A stretch of 47,784 nucleotides of DNA from the NCBI GenBank assembly GCA_902774925.1, contig CACYKE010000032.1:1-47784 (forward strand), in the 5' to 3' direction. Below the pieces are notes generated by a model. The model worked only from the letters and a program-made list of their open reading frames with translations, was not told the DNA's origin and searched no databases. Within the stretch, counting starts at the first letter, position 1. Each line of letters begins with the position of its first letter. Source of the stretch: an uncultured Prevotellaceae bacterium. GTDB lineage: Bacteria; Bacteroidota; Bacteroidia; Bacteroidales; Bacteroidaceae. The translations under genes and the position numbers were made by a program. Of this stretch, positions 26,029 to 35,199 are shown piece by piece.

Positions 26029-27429
26029 TTATTCATCCATTTGGAACAACGGATCCTCAGGCATCACCATGATGGGCTTCTGCTCGTAGTCCTTCAGGAG
26101 CTTTTCAGAGACGTACTGTTTGTCAACCACCAGGCGGAACATGTATTCGCGGAACCAACTGGCCGTCATAATCAGACATCCCTGCTGTCCCCACGAGGCG
26201 CCCCACGAGTTCTCGACCTTCCATTTCAGGGGCTGGCCCTGCATGTCGAGGTCGACAGCTGTCAGCGTCATAGCGTGGGTAGAACCGCTGTCAAAGGTGG
26301 AGATACGCTCAGCCTTCGTCATATTAAAAGAGGTATTGAACAACGAAGCATAGTCGAAATTCTCCAAATCACAGTAGCCGCGCTTGCGGTCGAGTTGTTT
26401 ACCCACGTCATAGCTGCTGTAGAGCTTTCGGCCATCCTTCAGCGAAGCAATAGCCAGCGTCTCGATATCCTCCATCGGCAGGTTCAGGTACTTCCAGTTA
26501 TGGCCATCATACACATGGCGGTCGTACTCCACCTCGTAGGTCTTGTAGTATTCGCGACGAGGGTCGTTCATCACCATGATGAAAGTGCCATTGAGTGGAC
26601 CACCGACAATCTCCTGATAAAACTCCTTCGGAGTATATTTCTTCGGAGCACTGTAGGCCTTGCCGTTCTTATCCTTGAAGGCAAAGGTAAACTCCTTAAC
26701 GGGCTCGCCCAGCGTGATAACCAACATATGGTACACCTCGGAAAGCATCTCGGTCTTGCGCTGGTTGATAGCATTGGGTTTCTTGCCCTCAGCCACCATC
26801 TTGCGTAGCTCCAGTCCCATCTCGCGCAATTTCGACTTGATTATAGACGCCATCTTCGACGTATTCTCAGCGGAATAGGTCTCAGGCTGGATGTCGGCAG
26901 GCACGAGACCATATTTCTCTGCCAGATCGGCAACACCACAGAAGGTGCCGCCATCGCTGATGGGATAGTGGAAGAAGAACTGAACGCGCTGATCGTCAAT
27001 GGGTTTCTTACCCGTATCGATAACACCTTGCAACATCAAGTTGGCTTTCTCCAGCTGGTCCCAGAAGAACAGGTAGTCCTGCGACAGTTCAACACTCAAC
27101 GAGTCGGTGCGTTTGGCGAAATTGGAACGAAGCACATTTAAGCCACTGAACATCCAGCAACGGCCCGAAGATTTCTGGTCGGTGATAGACTGTTTCTTCG
27201 TTTCCACACTGAAATAAGTGTCCAACGCTCCCGCATTGGCCTGGTTCTTTGCCAATAGGTCTATTGCATTGGCAGCCAACGCATTACGCAAAGCACGATC
27301 AGAGGCAGTAGGTGCATTCTGCTTTTCTATCTGTTGCAGCATCTGGGCGGAGATGCCTCCATCCTTCGTCTGGGCACTGACGGTTATGCAAGCAGTCAGT
27401 ACGACAGCAAGTATCAGTTGTTTTCTCAT
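26029..27429 (-). CDS. Exported C1B-type cysteine aminopeptidase (bleomycin hydrolase family)
   Basis: 466 residues with signal peptide 'LILAVVLTACITVSAQ' (about 4-20). Papain-like catalytic residues are present: Cys in 'SSGRCWMFSGLNVLRSN' (near residue 92), His in 'GSTHAMTLTAVD' (near 388) and Asn in 'WKVENSWGASWG' (near 410). The family is PepC/bleomycin hydrolase, usually cytoplasmic hexamers; a signal peptide on this version, seen in Bacteroidota, implies periplasmic peptide processing. Its ATG overlaps the upstream protease stop by one base (TAATG), so the two peptidases are coupled. Confidence 0.92.
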   Translation of the reverse strand: MRKQLILAVVLTACITVSAQTKDGGISAQMLQQIEKQNAPTASDRALRNALAANAIDLLAKNQANAGALDTYFSVETKKQSITDQKSSGRCWMFSGLNVLRSNFAKRTDSLSVELSQDYLFFWDQLEKANLMLQGVIDTGKKPIDDQRVQFFFHYPISDGGTFCGVADLAEKYGLVPADIQPETYSAENTSKMASIIKSKLREMGLELRKMVAEGKKPNAINQRKTEMLSEVYHMLVITLGEPVKEFTFAFKDKNGKAYSAPKKYTPKEFYQEIVGGPLNGTFIMVMNDPRREYYKTYEVEYDRHVYDGHNWKYLNLPMEDIETLAIASLKDGRKLYSSYDVGKQLDRKRGYCDLENFDYASLFNTSFNMTKAERISTFDSGSTHAMTLTAVDLDMQGQPLKWKVENSWGASWGQQGCLIMTASWFREYMFRLVVDKQYVSEKLLKDYEQKPIMVMPEDPLFQMDE

Positions 27430-28325
27430 TATTTTTTCTTCGTTGTTGTTTTCTTAGTGGTCGACTTCTTCGTGGTCGTAGTTTTCTTAGCAGTAGTCGT
27501 AGTGGTCGTCGTCGGAGGAGTGTAATACCTCAGAGCCTCAGGCATCCACTCCTGAATCTGCTTGATACGAGTGGCATCCGACGGGTGGTCACTATAGAGG
27601 TCGTTCTGCTGGCTATTGCCATTCTGTGCGGCCATACGCTGCCAGAAAGATACAGCTACCTGAGGATCGTAGCCTGCCATAGCGGCAAAGATCAGGCCCA
27701 GATGGTCGGCCTCACTCTCGTGACTGCGCGAATATTTCAGGTTCTTGAAATTGAACTGCTGTGACAATGCCCACTGACCGATAGACTGTGCGGTAGCACC
27801 TACGCCAACGGCTCCGGCAATGGCTGTACCGATCTGAAGACCATACTGCTGTTTCATCTGCGTACTCATCTGCTCAGCAGAATGACGAGCGACAGCGTGG
27901 GCAATCTCGTGACCTAAAACGATGGCCAGCGAGGCCTCGTTCTGGGTGACAGGCAACAGACCCTCGTAAACGCAGATCAGTCCTCCGGGCATACACCAGG
28001 CATTGACCTGATTGTTCTGAACCAGATTGAACTGCCAATTATAGTACTGCAGGTCTTCAGACAGACCTGCCGACCTCAGATAGTTGGTAACGGCCGTAGC
28101 CAACTTCTCGCCTACCCTTTTCACCATGGCTGTATTCGTAGCATTGGTCGACAACTTAGCTGTCTTCATAAACTCCTGATATTGCTGTGTGGAGAGGCTC
28201 AACACCTCACCGTCACTTACCATCAAACTCTGCTGTCTGCCCGTAATGGGCACAGTCTTGGTGGTTCCGCAGCCCACCAATACAGCTGCCACCACTGACA
28301 TCAATAAAAACTTTATCTTCTTCAT
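27429..28325 (-). CDS. M48-family metalloprotease lipoprotein with Thr/Lys tail
   Basis: 298 residues. The signal ends in a lipobox with Cys19 ('VGCGTTK'). Zinc site HEIAH at 139-143 and third ligand region 'HESEADHLG' near 205, with 'DLYSDHPSDATRI' at the end of the domain: the BepA/LoiP-like M48C group involved in outer-membrane protein quality control. The last 30 residues are almost only Thr and Lys (TTTTTTTAKKTTTTKK, then STTKKTTTKKK), an unusual basic tail absent from the E. coli enzymes. Coupled with the downstream C1B peptidase. Confidence 0.9.
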   Translation of the reverse strand: MKKIKFLLMSVVAAVLVGCGTTKTVPITGRQQSLMVSDGEVLSLSTQQYQEFMKTAKLSTNATNTAMVKRVGEKLATAVTNYLRSAGLSEDLQYYNWQFNLVQNNQVNAWCMPGGLICVYEGLLPVTQNEASLAIVLGHEIAHAVARHSAEQMSTQMKQQYGLQIGTAIAGAVGVGATAQSIGQWALSQQFNFKNLKYSRSHESEADHLGLIFAAMAGYDPQVAVSFWQRMAAQNGNSQQNDLYSDHPSDATRIKQIQEWMPEALRYYTPPTTTTTTTAKKTTTTKKSTTKKTTTKKK

Positions 28326-28340
28326 AATACCTATTTATTA

Positions 28341-28991
28341 TTATAGTCTCTGATATCTTTTCAACATTTCCAATTTCTGATGGCCGTCGAGCATCTCCTG
28401 AAGGATGAAACGACCTTCACGACCTGAGGGCTTGCACAACATCTGTGAGCGTTCCATACCCATGACTTCCTGTAGGACCCACATCATTCCTCGTGCAAAG
28501 CGACGTACACCAAAGTATCTCAGCAACACATAAGGGAAACCACTCGTCTTGAGGGTCTCATAACGGCGTTCCGTCTTAAGCAATAGGAAATAATAATCAA
28601 TGACGACACGCATGTTCAGACGCTGTTCCAAAAAGAGACGATAGACGTCTTCTATCGTCATAGGCCTGTTCAAAACATAATAATCTTCTGAAGATTGGCG
28701 CAGGTTACACAACTCCTCGTCGTAATAGCGGGCTACGTAGGACGGAGTCTTAGCCTGTTCGTTCTGCTCTTTCATCTCCTCAGCCTCAGCCATCCAGTCG
28801 ATACTGACATCCTGAGGAGCACGCAAACCGAATTCAAACAGTCGCTCAACACCCCTGTAGCAGATACCTGCCACGGCCTGACGCTGTGCCAGTTCATGTA
28901 GCGTCTGCCACTCTTCGGGCTCAGGACCACGCTCCAGACATTCACGTCGGTCGGTGGCCACCTGTATCAGTTCAAAGAATAATTGTTTCAT
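28341..28991 (-). pseudogene. Degenerate NTP_transf_5-type nucleotidyltransferase
   Basis: 216 residues. The N-terminus ('WQTLHELAQRQAVAGICYRGVERL') and the later part ('NMRVVIDYYFLLL', 'GVRRFARGMMWVLQEVMGM') match the flanks of the PF14907 family, common next to polysaccharide export genes in Bacteroidales. The middle, which should carry the KG and GDIDL-type catalytic segment of about 110 residues, is missing, and the C-terminus is also short (family members are about 350-380 residues). The frame stays open, so a truncated, non-catalytic protein could still be made. Family match is from memory. Confidence 0.6.
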
Positions 28992-29017
28992 ACTTTAGGT
29001 CTTTTCCTTTAATGAGC

Positions 29018-29048
29018 AAAAGCGCCAACTCACAAAGAGCCGGCGCTT
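29018..29048 (-). terminator. Terminator after the Wza-Wzz pair
   Basis: Minus strand stem AAGCGCC (29042-29048 side) with GGCGCTT (29018-29026 side) and a T-rich stretch after it. It separates the export genes from the degenerate nucleotidyltransferase. Confidence 0.6.
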
Positions 29049-29063
29049 ATACGTTAATAATGA

Positions 29064-30185
29064 TTAGCCCAGCCCTAACAGTGGCTTCAAGTCATCCTCC
29101 TTATATAATATATAAGCAGTAGTTCCTAAGAAAGCGAGGAAGAGGAAGATAAGACACATCTTTGCACGGCTTGGACCAGCCTTCTTAACAGGAACAGTGG
29201 CACTCTGGAGAGTGGTAAATGCTGGTGTTTCCATCTGCACCTTAGCCTCGGCAGCCAGCATCTGAGCCGCTACTTGCGTAAATGCATTATATTGAAGTTG
29301 CATTTCGTTCTCCAAATCAGTCTGCTTCTGACGCACAGTCTGAAGGATAATGTCGTTATTAGAGTCCATAAACTCTGCATACTTCTGACGAGCTTTTTCG
29401 TAACGTTCCTTTGTCTCTCTGTAAATCTTGCGATTGTAATCTAAATCAACACGAGCCTTCGACGTACGATAGTCAGTAATGAATTTCTGCAGACGGTTCA
29501 TTACCGTATCAGCCATCGTAGCACAAATGACAGGATTCTGATCGGTTACATCAATAGTAATAACCATCGTCTTCTTGTCCACATCACAGACGACCTTCTT
29601 ATCCAGTGCTTTGACAATGGCAGCCTGTTTGTTGGTAAGGCGGAAGGGGTCTATTGTCTTTTTTTCTTCCTTCTTTTCAACAAACAAACCAATAATAGCC
29701 TTCATTGTACCGCCAATTGCTGCAGACCACCAGGGGACTTTCTGTTCCTCATTCAAATAGTCATAATAAGTCATCGTACGATCTGGTTCACCCTTTTCCT
29801 TATTACCCTCGATAGTAACGGGAACATCAAAGAGAGTGGTTTTGAAATCGGTTGAGTTAACCAAATCTGGATAGAGCGTGGGGAACAAAGCCTCAGTTCC
29901 AAAACCCGCATTACCCATACCGATATTTACACCAAAGGTGCTGGCAAGTGACGCCAAACTACTTCTACCAGAACTATTGCTGGAGATCTCGGGCGAAAGC
30001 ATTACCGTACAATTATAATAATTAGGCAGACTCAGAGTATATATAGCAGCCAGTACGAAAGTAATGGGCAACACCTTATAGAATAGCCTTTTATGCTTTT
30101 TCAGATCATTGAAGATCTTTCCGAAGTCAATAGAAGACTCCTCTTCAAGCAATTCTGTATTTTTTATATTTTCTTCCATATCCAT
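29064..30185 (-). CDS. Wzz-like polysaccharide chain-length/co-polymerase protein
   Basis: 373 residues. An acidic N-terminal tail with 'IDFGKIFNDLKKHKRLFYKVLPITFVLAAIYTL' (first membrane segment, about 36-52), a long periplasmic part with coiled coil ('RKIYRETKERYEKARQKYAEF', about 255-275), a Pro-rich 'ATVPVKKAGPSRAK' and a second membrane segment near 345-362. This is the Wzz/PCP topology. No Walker kinase domain or Tyr tail is fused, so it is a PCP-1-like protein. It follows the Wza-like gene by eight bases; together they export and size surface polysaccharide. Confidence 0.88.
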   Translation of the reverse strand: MDMEENIKNTELLEEESSIDFGKIFNDLKKHKRLFYKVLPITFVLAAIYTLSLPNYYNCTVMLSPEISSNSSGRSSLASLASTFGVNIGMGNAGFGTEALFPTLYPDLVNSTDFKTTLFDVPVTIEGNKEKGEPDRTMTYYDYLNEEQKVPWWSAAIGGTMKAIIGLFVEKKEEKKTIDPFRLTNKQAAIVKALDKKVVCDVDKKTMVITIDVTDQNPVICATMADTVMNRLQKFITDYRTSKARVDLDYNRKIYRETKERYEKARQKYAEFMDSNNDIILQTVRQKQTDLENEMQLQYNAFTQVAAQMLAAEAKVQMETPAFTTLQSATVPVKKAGPSRAKMCLIFLFLAFLGTTAYILYKEDDLKPLLGLG

Positions 30186-30193
30186 TTCTTTTA

Positions 30194-32656
30194 TTAGAGT
30201 CTCGAGATAGCAAGCATAATAGCAGCAATACCAGTCAAGCTAGAAGCAACAGCTGCAATTGCTGACCAGTTAATGGGCTGTTTCTTCTTCTTGGAAGGTA
30301 CTATAATCTCACAACCTGGCTCAGGCTTGGCACCGTCGGAAACAATTCCAATTGTACCATTCTGATATACAATGAATGATCTGGACTTCTTTGCATGATG
30401 CCCAAAGCCACCTGCCATCTCAACATATTGCTTATAACTCTTACCTTTCTCATAGAAGACGGTATTGGGATAGAACACTTCACCTGAAATCGTAACTGTT
30501 CCTGTATACTCTGGCACAAAAATAGCATCACCTTCACGAAGGAATACATCCTTGTCACCACCGGGGTTCTTCAGTGCCTCGTCGAGTTCAATACCCACAA
30601 CATAAGTGTCACCACTTCCAACTTTGTTCCATGCGATAGAATCCCCTCGGTCGGTAAGGATACGGGTAATGGCTTTACGAGTCTCTTCTGCACGCAAACG
30701 CTCTTCCTCATTCATCTGACGCACAAGACGCGCACCACGTGTATAAGCAGCATCGGTTACGCCACCAGCCATCTTAATGGCATCACTCAAACGTAAATTT
30801 TTCCTTTCAAGCGTGAAATTACCTTCATAGTTCACCTCACCATTAACGGTGATGTTTCTCGGCATCACATAAGCTGGGCTTCTGCGGACATGTACCACAT
30901 CATAAGGCTCAAGGGTAAATTCTTTGTCACCACTGACCAGAAGTCCGTCCTTCAATTCGAAAGTGAAGGTCTGAGCAATTTCAGTAGTTTTCTTGGTTGC
31001 CTTCGGGTCGTTAATTCGTCTACTGACATCTACACGTGAGAGGTTTGCACCATCGCGAAGACCACCAGCCTGAACAATCAGGTCCTCTACAGTGGTATTG
31101 TCAGCATACTCATAAGTACCAGGATTCATGACCTCACCTGTGATGGTAAAATTACGTTCCTTACGTAATTCCTCCTGTGTGGGAATGAAGACAACATCCT
31201 CGTTCTGGAGAGGGACGTCGGGCACTGTGCCTTCCATAATACCTTTGACATCAAGAGAAAGAATCTCCAGCGTACGGTCTGCTTTGAGACGATGGATAAT
31301 GGCATGATCTGCAAAAGCATCTTCTGTCAAGCCCTCGGCAGCCTCAATCAATGAACGTACAGAAGTAATATTAGCACCCAATTGGAACTGACCCGGACGG
31401 AATACGGCACCCTTGATTTCTACCATATTTTCAAAACGGTTAATCATGCCGTCGACAGTAATATTATCGCCATCCTCCAGTTTAAAGGTTGACATATCGA
31501 ACTCACTGACATTATAAACCGCATAGCGCTCACCTGCTTCACGAACCAGACGGACACTCTTTTTGTGAGCCTCACTAGTAAATCCACCAGCATACTTTAT
31601 CAATGTAGCAACACTCTCATCCTTACGCATCTCGTAGAACATCGGACGTTTAACATTACCAGTGATACCTACCAAGGCTTGGTAAGGCTCTACCTGAATT
31701 ACGTCATTATCCTGCAAACGAATATTGCCTGCCAAACGACCATTAAGAATATAATCGTAAAGGTCGACAACAGTAACCAGACGACCATTGCGGTATACCT
31801 TGATATTACGCAAGGTACCAAGACTGCTGGTACCACCTGCACGATAGAGTGCATAGAACACATTGGCAAAAGCACTCAGATGATAAGTACCTGGGGCACG
31901 AACCTCACCCATAATATTAACTTGTATGGTGCGCGTGTTACCTACACTTACCTTCAGGTTACTGCTCTGATAACGGGAACCGATGGTAGAACGCAGTTTA
32001 CTTTGGGCACCTGCCACACTCAGTCCACTAAGATAGATAGGACCATAGCCTGACACCGTGATTGTTCCCTCGGGAGAGATGGTGTGGATTAATGTATTCT
32101 GGCTGGCACCATAGATGTCGACCACGACCTGATCTCCAGGACCTAAAACGTAGTTGTCTGGGATAGGCATATTCACGTTAGGTTGGAAATTAGGATTGGC
32201 CTGACTGAAAATGTCACGGCCAAACACCTGCTTACCATTGGCATCAGGAGCTGTACCCTGAGTTGCTTGAACATCATTCTCAACAGCCTGTACCTCAGAA
32301 ACGGCATCATTTTCAATAGTACCAGTAGTACCAACACGGGCTGTCGTGACTTCCTGAGATGTTGTGCCATCACTGTTACCTTGCATTCTTTCTGCTGCCA
32401 TGGTTACTGCGCCATCAGCCGCTGCCGACAGGCCACGGGATGAAATCTGTTTGTCATACTCATTACGCAAACGACGAATCTGGTCAATCCTAACACCTTT
32501 TTGCATCAGTTTGGTAACAATCTGAGCCTGTGATGTACCAGCCTTTGCCTCAGAGGCAATGAACGCTAATACCTGCTGATCACTCATACCTTGGGCAAAA
32601 ACACCCAAAGACATAGTCAAGCAAAGTGTTGTTGCTAATAAAAATCTTTTCATCAT
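30194..32656 (-). CDS. Wza-like outer-membrane polysaccharide export protein
   Basis: 820 residues from ATG 32656 (32653 is equally possible); the longer frame is rejected because the promoter lies just upstream. Signal peptide 'KRFLLATTLCLTMSLGVFAQ', then a Poly_export domain ('DNYVLGPGDQVVVDIYG', about 165-180) and a series of SLBB-type modules ('VNIMGEVRAPGTYHL', 'FTITGEVMNPGTYEY', 'VTISGEVFYPNTVFY'), and a hydrophobic C-terminus ('AIAAVASSLTGIAAIMLAI') that may span a membrane. No lipobox Cys. Considerably longer than E. coli Wza because of extra SLBB repeats, as usual in Bacteroidota. Confidence 0.92.
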   Translation of the reverse strand: MMKRFLLATTLCLTMSLGVFAQGMSDQQVLAFIASEAKAGTSQAQIVTKLMQKGVRIDQIRRLRNEYDKQISSRGLSAAADGAVTMAAERMQGNSDGTTSQEVTTARVGTTGTIENDAVSEVQAVENDVQATQGTAPDANGKQVFGRDIFSQANPNFQPNVNMPIPDNYVLGPGDQVVVDIYGASQNTLIHTISPEGTITVSGYGPIYLSGLSVAGAQSKLRSTIGSRYQSSNLKVSVGNTRTIQVNIMGEVRAPGTYHLSAFANVFYALYRAGGTSSLGTLRNIKVYRNGRLVTVVDLYDYILNGRLAGNIRLQDNDVIQVEPYQALVGITGNVKRPMFYEMRKDESVATLIKYAGGFTSEAHKKSVRLVREAGERYAVYNVSEFDMSTFKLEDGDNITVDGMINRFENMVEIKGAVFRPGQFQLGANITSVRSLIEAAEGLTEDAFADHAIIHRLKADRTLEILSLDVKGIMEGTVPDVPLQNEDVVFIPTQEELRKERNFTITGEVMNPGTYEYADNTTVEDLIVQAGGLRDGANLSRVDVSRRINDPKATKKTTEIAQTFTFELKDGLLVSGDKEFTLEPYDVVHVRRSPAYVMPRNITVNGEVNYEGNFTLERKNLRLSDAIKMAGGVTDAAYTRGARLVRQMNEEERLRAEETRKAITRILTDRGDSIAWNKVGSGDTYVVGIELDEALKNPGGDKDVFLREGDAIFVPEYTGTVTISGEVFYPNTVFYEKGKSYKQYVEMAGGFGHHAKKSRSFIVYQNGTIGIVSDGAKPEPGCEIIVPSKKKKQPINWSAIAAVASSLTGIAAIMLAISRL

Positions 32657-32693
32657 TAATATGTTATTTTTTACTATATCGCATAAACGGCTA

Positions 32694-32701
32694 CAAAGGT
32701 A
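32694..32701 (-). promoter_or_regulatory. Promoter of the Wza-Wzz pair
   Basis: Minus strand TACCTTTG followed by T, 37 bases before the ATG at 32656; it supports the shorter start for the Wza-like protein. Confidence 0.65.
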
Positions 32702-32743
32702 CGACAAATTGACGAGATACACAAACTTTTTCTTCTTTTTTTA

Positions 32744-32778
32744 TAAAAAAGAGCCATCGCCCGACTTGGGACGATGGC
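32744..32778 (-). terminator. Terminator of the small secreted protein gene
   Basis: GCCATCG (32753-32759) pairs with CGATGGC (32772-32778), with an inner CCC/GGG, followed on the minus strand by CTTTTTTAT. Confidence 0.8.
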
Positions 32779-32809
32779 CAAACAATTCTTTTACTTAAAA
32801 CTATCAAAA

Positions 32810-33172
32810 TTATTTCAAACCACGATTGTGGAGCGTGACGTTGAGCAGCATCACATACTTACGATACTGATCCTTGTTCAAGATGTAGTCCATCCAAGCC
32901 AAGTCCTTCTTGATGGCCTTTTCTACCATCAGCTGACGCTCCTCGTCATTCATCTGTGCAGCAAACAGCAACTCCGATGTGAAGGTCTTGTGAATCTCCA
33001 TGAAGCCCTCAACCTGATCTTTAGAAAGATTCAAGGCCTGGCAAAGCTTCGTCACATTGACGGTTTTCATGTTGTATGCCTCAGCCTTGTTGAGGTTGGC
33101 TGCTGTCTCATTCTCTGCAAATGTCATAGTCATGCTCATCAGAGCGACCATTGTCAAAACAATCTTTTTCAT
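32810..33172 (-). CDS. Small secreted helical protein of unknown function
   Basis: 120 residues. Signal peptide 'KKIVLTMVALMSMTMTFAE' with cleavage after Ala about 19. The mature part is helical: 'LCQALNLSKDQVEGFMEIHKTF' and 'LNKDQYRKYVMLLNVTL', a pattern like Spy/CpxP-type periplasmic chaperones and other Bacteroidota proteins with a 'L...Q.....Y' repeat. I do not recognise a named family. It is monocistronic, with its own promoter (33250-33258) and terminator. Confidence 0.8.
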   Translation of the reverse strand: MKKIVLTMVALMSMTMTFAENETAANLNKAEAYNMKTVNVTKLCQALNLSKDQVEGFMEIHKTFTSELLFAAQMNDEERQLMVEKAIKKDLAWMDYILNKDQYRKYVMLLNVTLHNRGLK

Positions 33173-33249
33173 TTTCGTTACCCTTTCTTAAATTTAATTA
33201 ATACTAAAGTTATCCTGTTTAATCAACAGCTCTCTCGCTGATTGACGGT

Positions 33250-33258
33250 GCAAAGTTA
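33250..33258 (-). promoter_or_regulatory. Promoter of the small secreted protein gene
   Basis: Minus strand TAACTTTGC, perfect -7 element, about 78 bases before the ATG at 33172. Confidence 0.6.
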
Positions 33259-33319
33259 CGGTGATTTTTACTATCTTACAAGTTTTTTAGCAGAATTGTG
33301 TGCGCGAACAACCCTTTTC

Positions 33320-33363
33320 TTGACGGACGTCAACATATCTCGAAAAACGTTGACAAAGGTCAA
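33320..33363. promoter_or_regulatory. Two TTGAC-N4-GTCAA palindromes, 30 bases apart
   Basis: TTGACGGACGTCAA at 33320-33333 and TTGACAAAGGTCAA at 33350-33363 are perfect 5-4-5 palindromes with start points exactly 30 bases apart, about three helical turns. They lie about 70 and 100 bases upstream of the predicted slyD-like start point and 80-115 upstream of the divergent gene's start point. The shape resembles Crp/Fnr-family sites (for example TTGAT-N4-ATCAA). Which regulator binds is unknown. Confidence 0.55.
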
Positions 33364-33387
33364 TTCTGCGTGTTTTTTACTCGTTTT

Positions 33388-33420
33388 TTTGGTAATTTAC
33401 GGGCTTTTTATTACTTTTGC
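33388..33420 (+). promoter_or_regulatory. Promoter of the slyD-like gene
   Basis: TTTG at 33388-33391, 20 bases, TACTTTTGC at 33412-33420: a full Bacteroidota promoter, 29 bases before the ATG at 33450. Confidence 0.7.
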
Positions 33421-33449
33421 ATGCGAAATAAGAAAACCATAAAGAAAAT

Positions 33450-34049
33450 ATGGAGAAAAAGAATCAATACATGGAAGTGGCCTACCAGCTGTTTGTTGAC
33501 GGAGAAAATGGCCAGGAGATGACGGAAGAGGCCACCAAAGAGCGTCCTTTCCAGTTTATTACAGGTTTCGGAGTAGCCCTCGACGCCTTTGAACAGCAGG
33601 TTGCCGGTTTGCAGAAAGGCGATAGTTTCGACTTCACCATTACCCACGATCAGGCTTATGGCGACTATAGGGACGATCTGGTACTCGATTTGGAGCGCGA
33701 GGTGTTCAGTATCAACGGTCATTTCGACCACGAGCATATTTACGAGGATGCTATCGTTCCGCTTCAGAACGAGGAAGGAAACCGTTTCTACGGCCGTATT
33801 GTCGAGGTGGGTGAAGAAAAGGTGAAGATAGACCTGAACCATCCGCTGGCAGGCGAGGATTTGACCTTCAAGGGTACAATCGTCGAGAATCGTGAGGCCA
33901 CAGCAAAAGAGATTGAACATCTTGTAGCTCACATGGCTGGCGGCTGCGGTTGCAGCTGTGACGACTGCAATGGTGGTTGCGATCACGAACACCACAGTGA
34001 TTGCAATCACGATCACCACGATGGCTGCGGATGCGGTCATTGTCATTAA
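33450..34049 (+). CDS. SlyD-like FKBP peptidyl-prolyl isomerase with metal-binding tail
   Basis: 199 residues. FKBP part: 'MEVAYQLFVDG' then 'PFQFITGFGVALDAFEQQVAGLQKGDSFDFTI' and 'AYGDYRDDLVLDL'; the insert-in-flap domain lies about 75-125, and 'DLNHPLAGEDLTFKGTI' closes the fold, as in SlyD. The last 35 residues are Cys/His/Asp rich (GGCGCSCDDCNGGC, then DHEHHSDCNHDHHDG and CGCGHCH), the nickel/zinc-binding tail of SlyD. It catalyses proline isomerisation and handles metal in the cytoplasm. Followed by aroC after 34 bases. Confidence 0.92.
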   Translation: MEKKNQYMEVAYQLFVDGENGQEMTEEATKERPFQFITGFGVALDAFEQQVAGLQKGDSFDFTITHDQAYGDYRDDLVLDLEREVFSINGHFDHEHIYEDAIVPLQNEEGNRFYGRIVEVGEEKVKIDLNHPLAGEDLTFKGTIVENREATAKEIEHLVAHMAGGCGCSCDDCNGGCDHEHHSDCNHDHHDGCGCGHCH

Positions 34050-34083
34050 GAAGTGAGAGGTAAAATGTAAGAGGTAAGAGATT
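34050..34083. repeat. Degenerate repeat between slyD-like and aroC
   Basis: AAGTGAGAGGTAAAATG and TAAGAGGTAAGAG: units of GTAAGAG/GTGAGAG with a 7-base tendency in the spacer, ending at the aroC start. Confidence 0.5.
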
Positions 34084-35160
34084 ATGAACACCTTCGGACA
34101 AATATTCAGACTGACGACCTTTGGCGAGAGTCATGGCGAAGCCATTGGTGGTGTTGTCGACGGGATGCCAGCAGGTATCCCTATTGATGTAGACTTCATC
34201 CAGCAAGAATTGGCGCGTCGCCGCCCAGGACAGAGCCATATCACCACCAGCCGTCAGGAACAGGATCAGGTGGAACTGCTCAGCGGGGTGTTTGAAGGTA
34301 AGTCGACAGGATGTCCTATTGGCTTCATTGTCAGGAACACCAATCAGCATTCTAACGATTACGACAACATGCGCGACCTCTACCGCCCATCGCACGCTGA
34401 CTATACTTACTCTATTAAATATGGTACGCGTGACCATCGTGGCGGAGGACGTTCGTCAGCCCGCATCACCATCAGCCGCTGTGTGGCTGGAGCATTGGCC
34501 AAACTGGCTCTACGCCAATTGGGCATACGCATTTATGCATACACCTCACAGGTAGGAAACATTGCTCTCGAGGGCAACTACACACAATACGACCTGAATC
34601 AGATTGAGAGCAACATTGTCCGTTGTCCGGATGCCACAAAAGCCGAACAGATGATTCGTCTCATTGAGGAAGTAAAAGCTGACGGCGACACCATTGGCGG
34701 AGTGATTACAGGTGTCATTCAGGGCTGTCCTCCCGGATTAGGTTCACCAGAGTTCGGCAAGCTACATGCGCAGTTGGGCGCTGCTATGCTCAGCATCAAT
34801 GCTGTCAAGGGCTTCGAATATGGCGAGGGATTTGCTGGTGTTACCCAGCGCGGTTCCGAACAAAACGACATATTCACAATGGGTCATGATGGCGTCGTAA
34901 CCACCAAGACCAATCATAGCGGAGGCATCCAGGGAGGTATCTCAAATGGTCAGGACATCTATTTTCGCGTTGCTTTCAAACCTGTTGCCACCCTACTTCG
35001 TGAACAACCGACAGTCGACATCAATGGCAACGAAACCATTTTGAAGGCCCGCGGACGCCACGACCCTTGCGTGCTTCCAAGAGCCGTTCCAGTGGTCGAA
35101 ACAATGGCTGCAATGGTCATATTAGACCAATTTTTGTTGCAAAAAACGACGAAAATGTAG
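34084..35160 (+). CDS. aroC: Chorismate synthase
   Basis: 358 residues. Signatures in order: '[20 protein letters not shown]' at 12-31, '[27 protein letters not shown]' at about 100-126, '[12 protein letters not shown]' and '[17 protein letters not shown]' near the end. It converts EPSP to chorismate with reduced FMN and so feeds the Phe/Tyr operon at 21764-25757, but it is located apart from it, on the opposite strand after the slyD-like gene. Confidence 0.97.
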   Translation: MNTFGQIFRLTTFGESHGEAIGGVVDGMPAGIPIDVDFIQQELARRRPGQSHITTSRQEQDQVELLSGVFEGKSTGCPIGFIVRNTNQHSNDYDNMRDLYRPSHADYTYSIKYGTRDHRGGGRSSARITISRCVAGALAKLALRQLGIRIYAYTSQVGNIALEGNYTQYDLNQIESNIVRCPDATKAEQMIRLIEEVKADGDTIGGVITGVIQGCPPGLGSPEFGKLHAQLGAAMLSINAVKGFEYGEGFAGVTQRGSEQNDIFTMGHDGVVTTKTNHSGGIQGGISNGQDIYFRVAFKPVATLLREQPTVDINGNETILKARGRHDPCVLPRAVPVVETMAAMVILDQFLLQKTTKM

Positions 35161-35199
35161 TTTTTTAGGATAAAAATACAAAAAAAAACGCAAAAGTTA

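Noticed and set aside
26041-26808. A 255-codon open frame opposite the C1B aminopeptidase
   Set aside because: Antisense shadow of a gene with intact Cys-His-Asn catalytic motifs; no promoter of its own.
33411-34091. A 226-codon minus-strand open frame opposite the slyD-like gene
   Set aside because: Its Val/Ile/Ala-rich translation is the reverse of the Cys/His tail codons; the slyD-like gene has promoter and domains.
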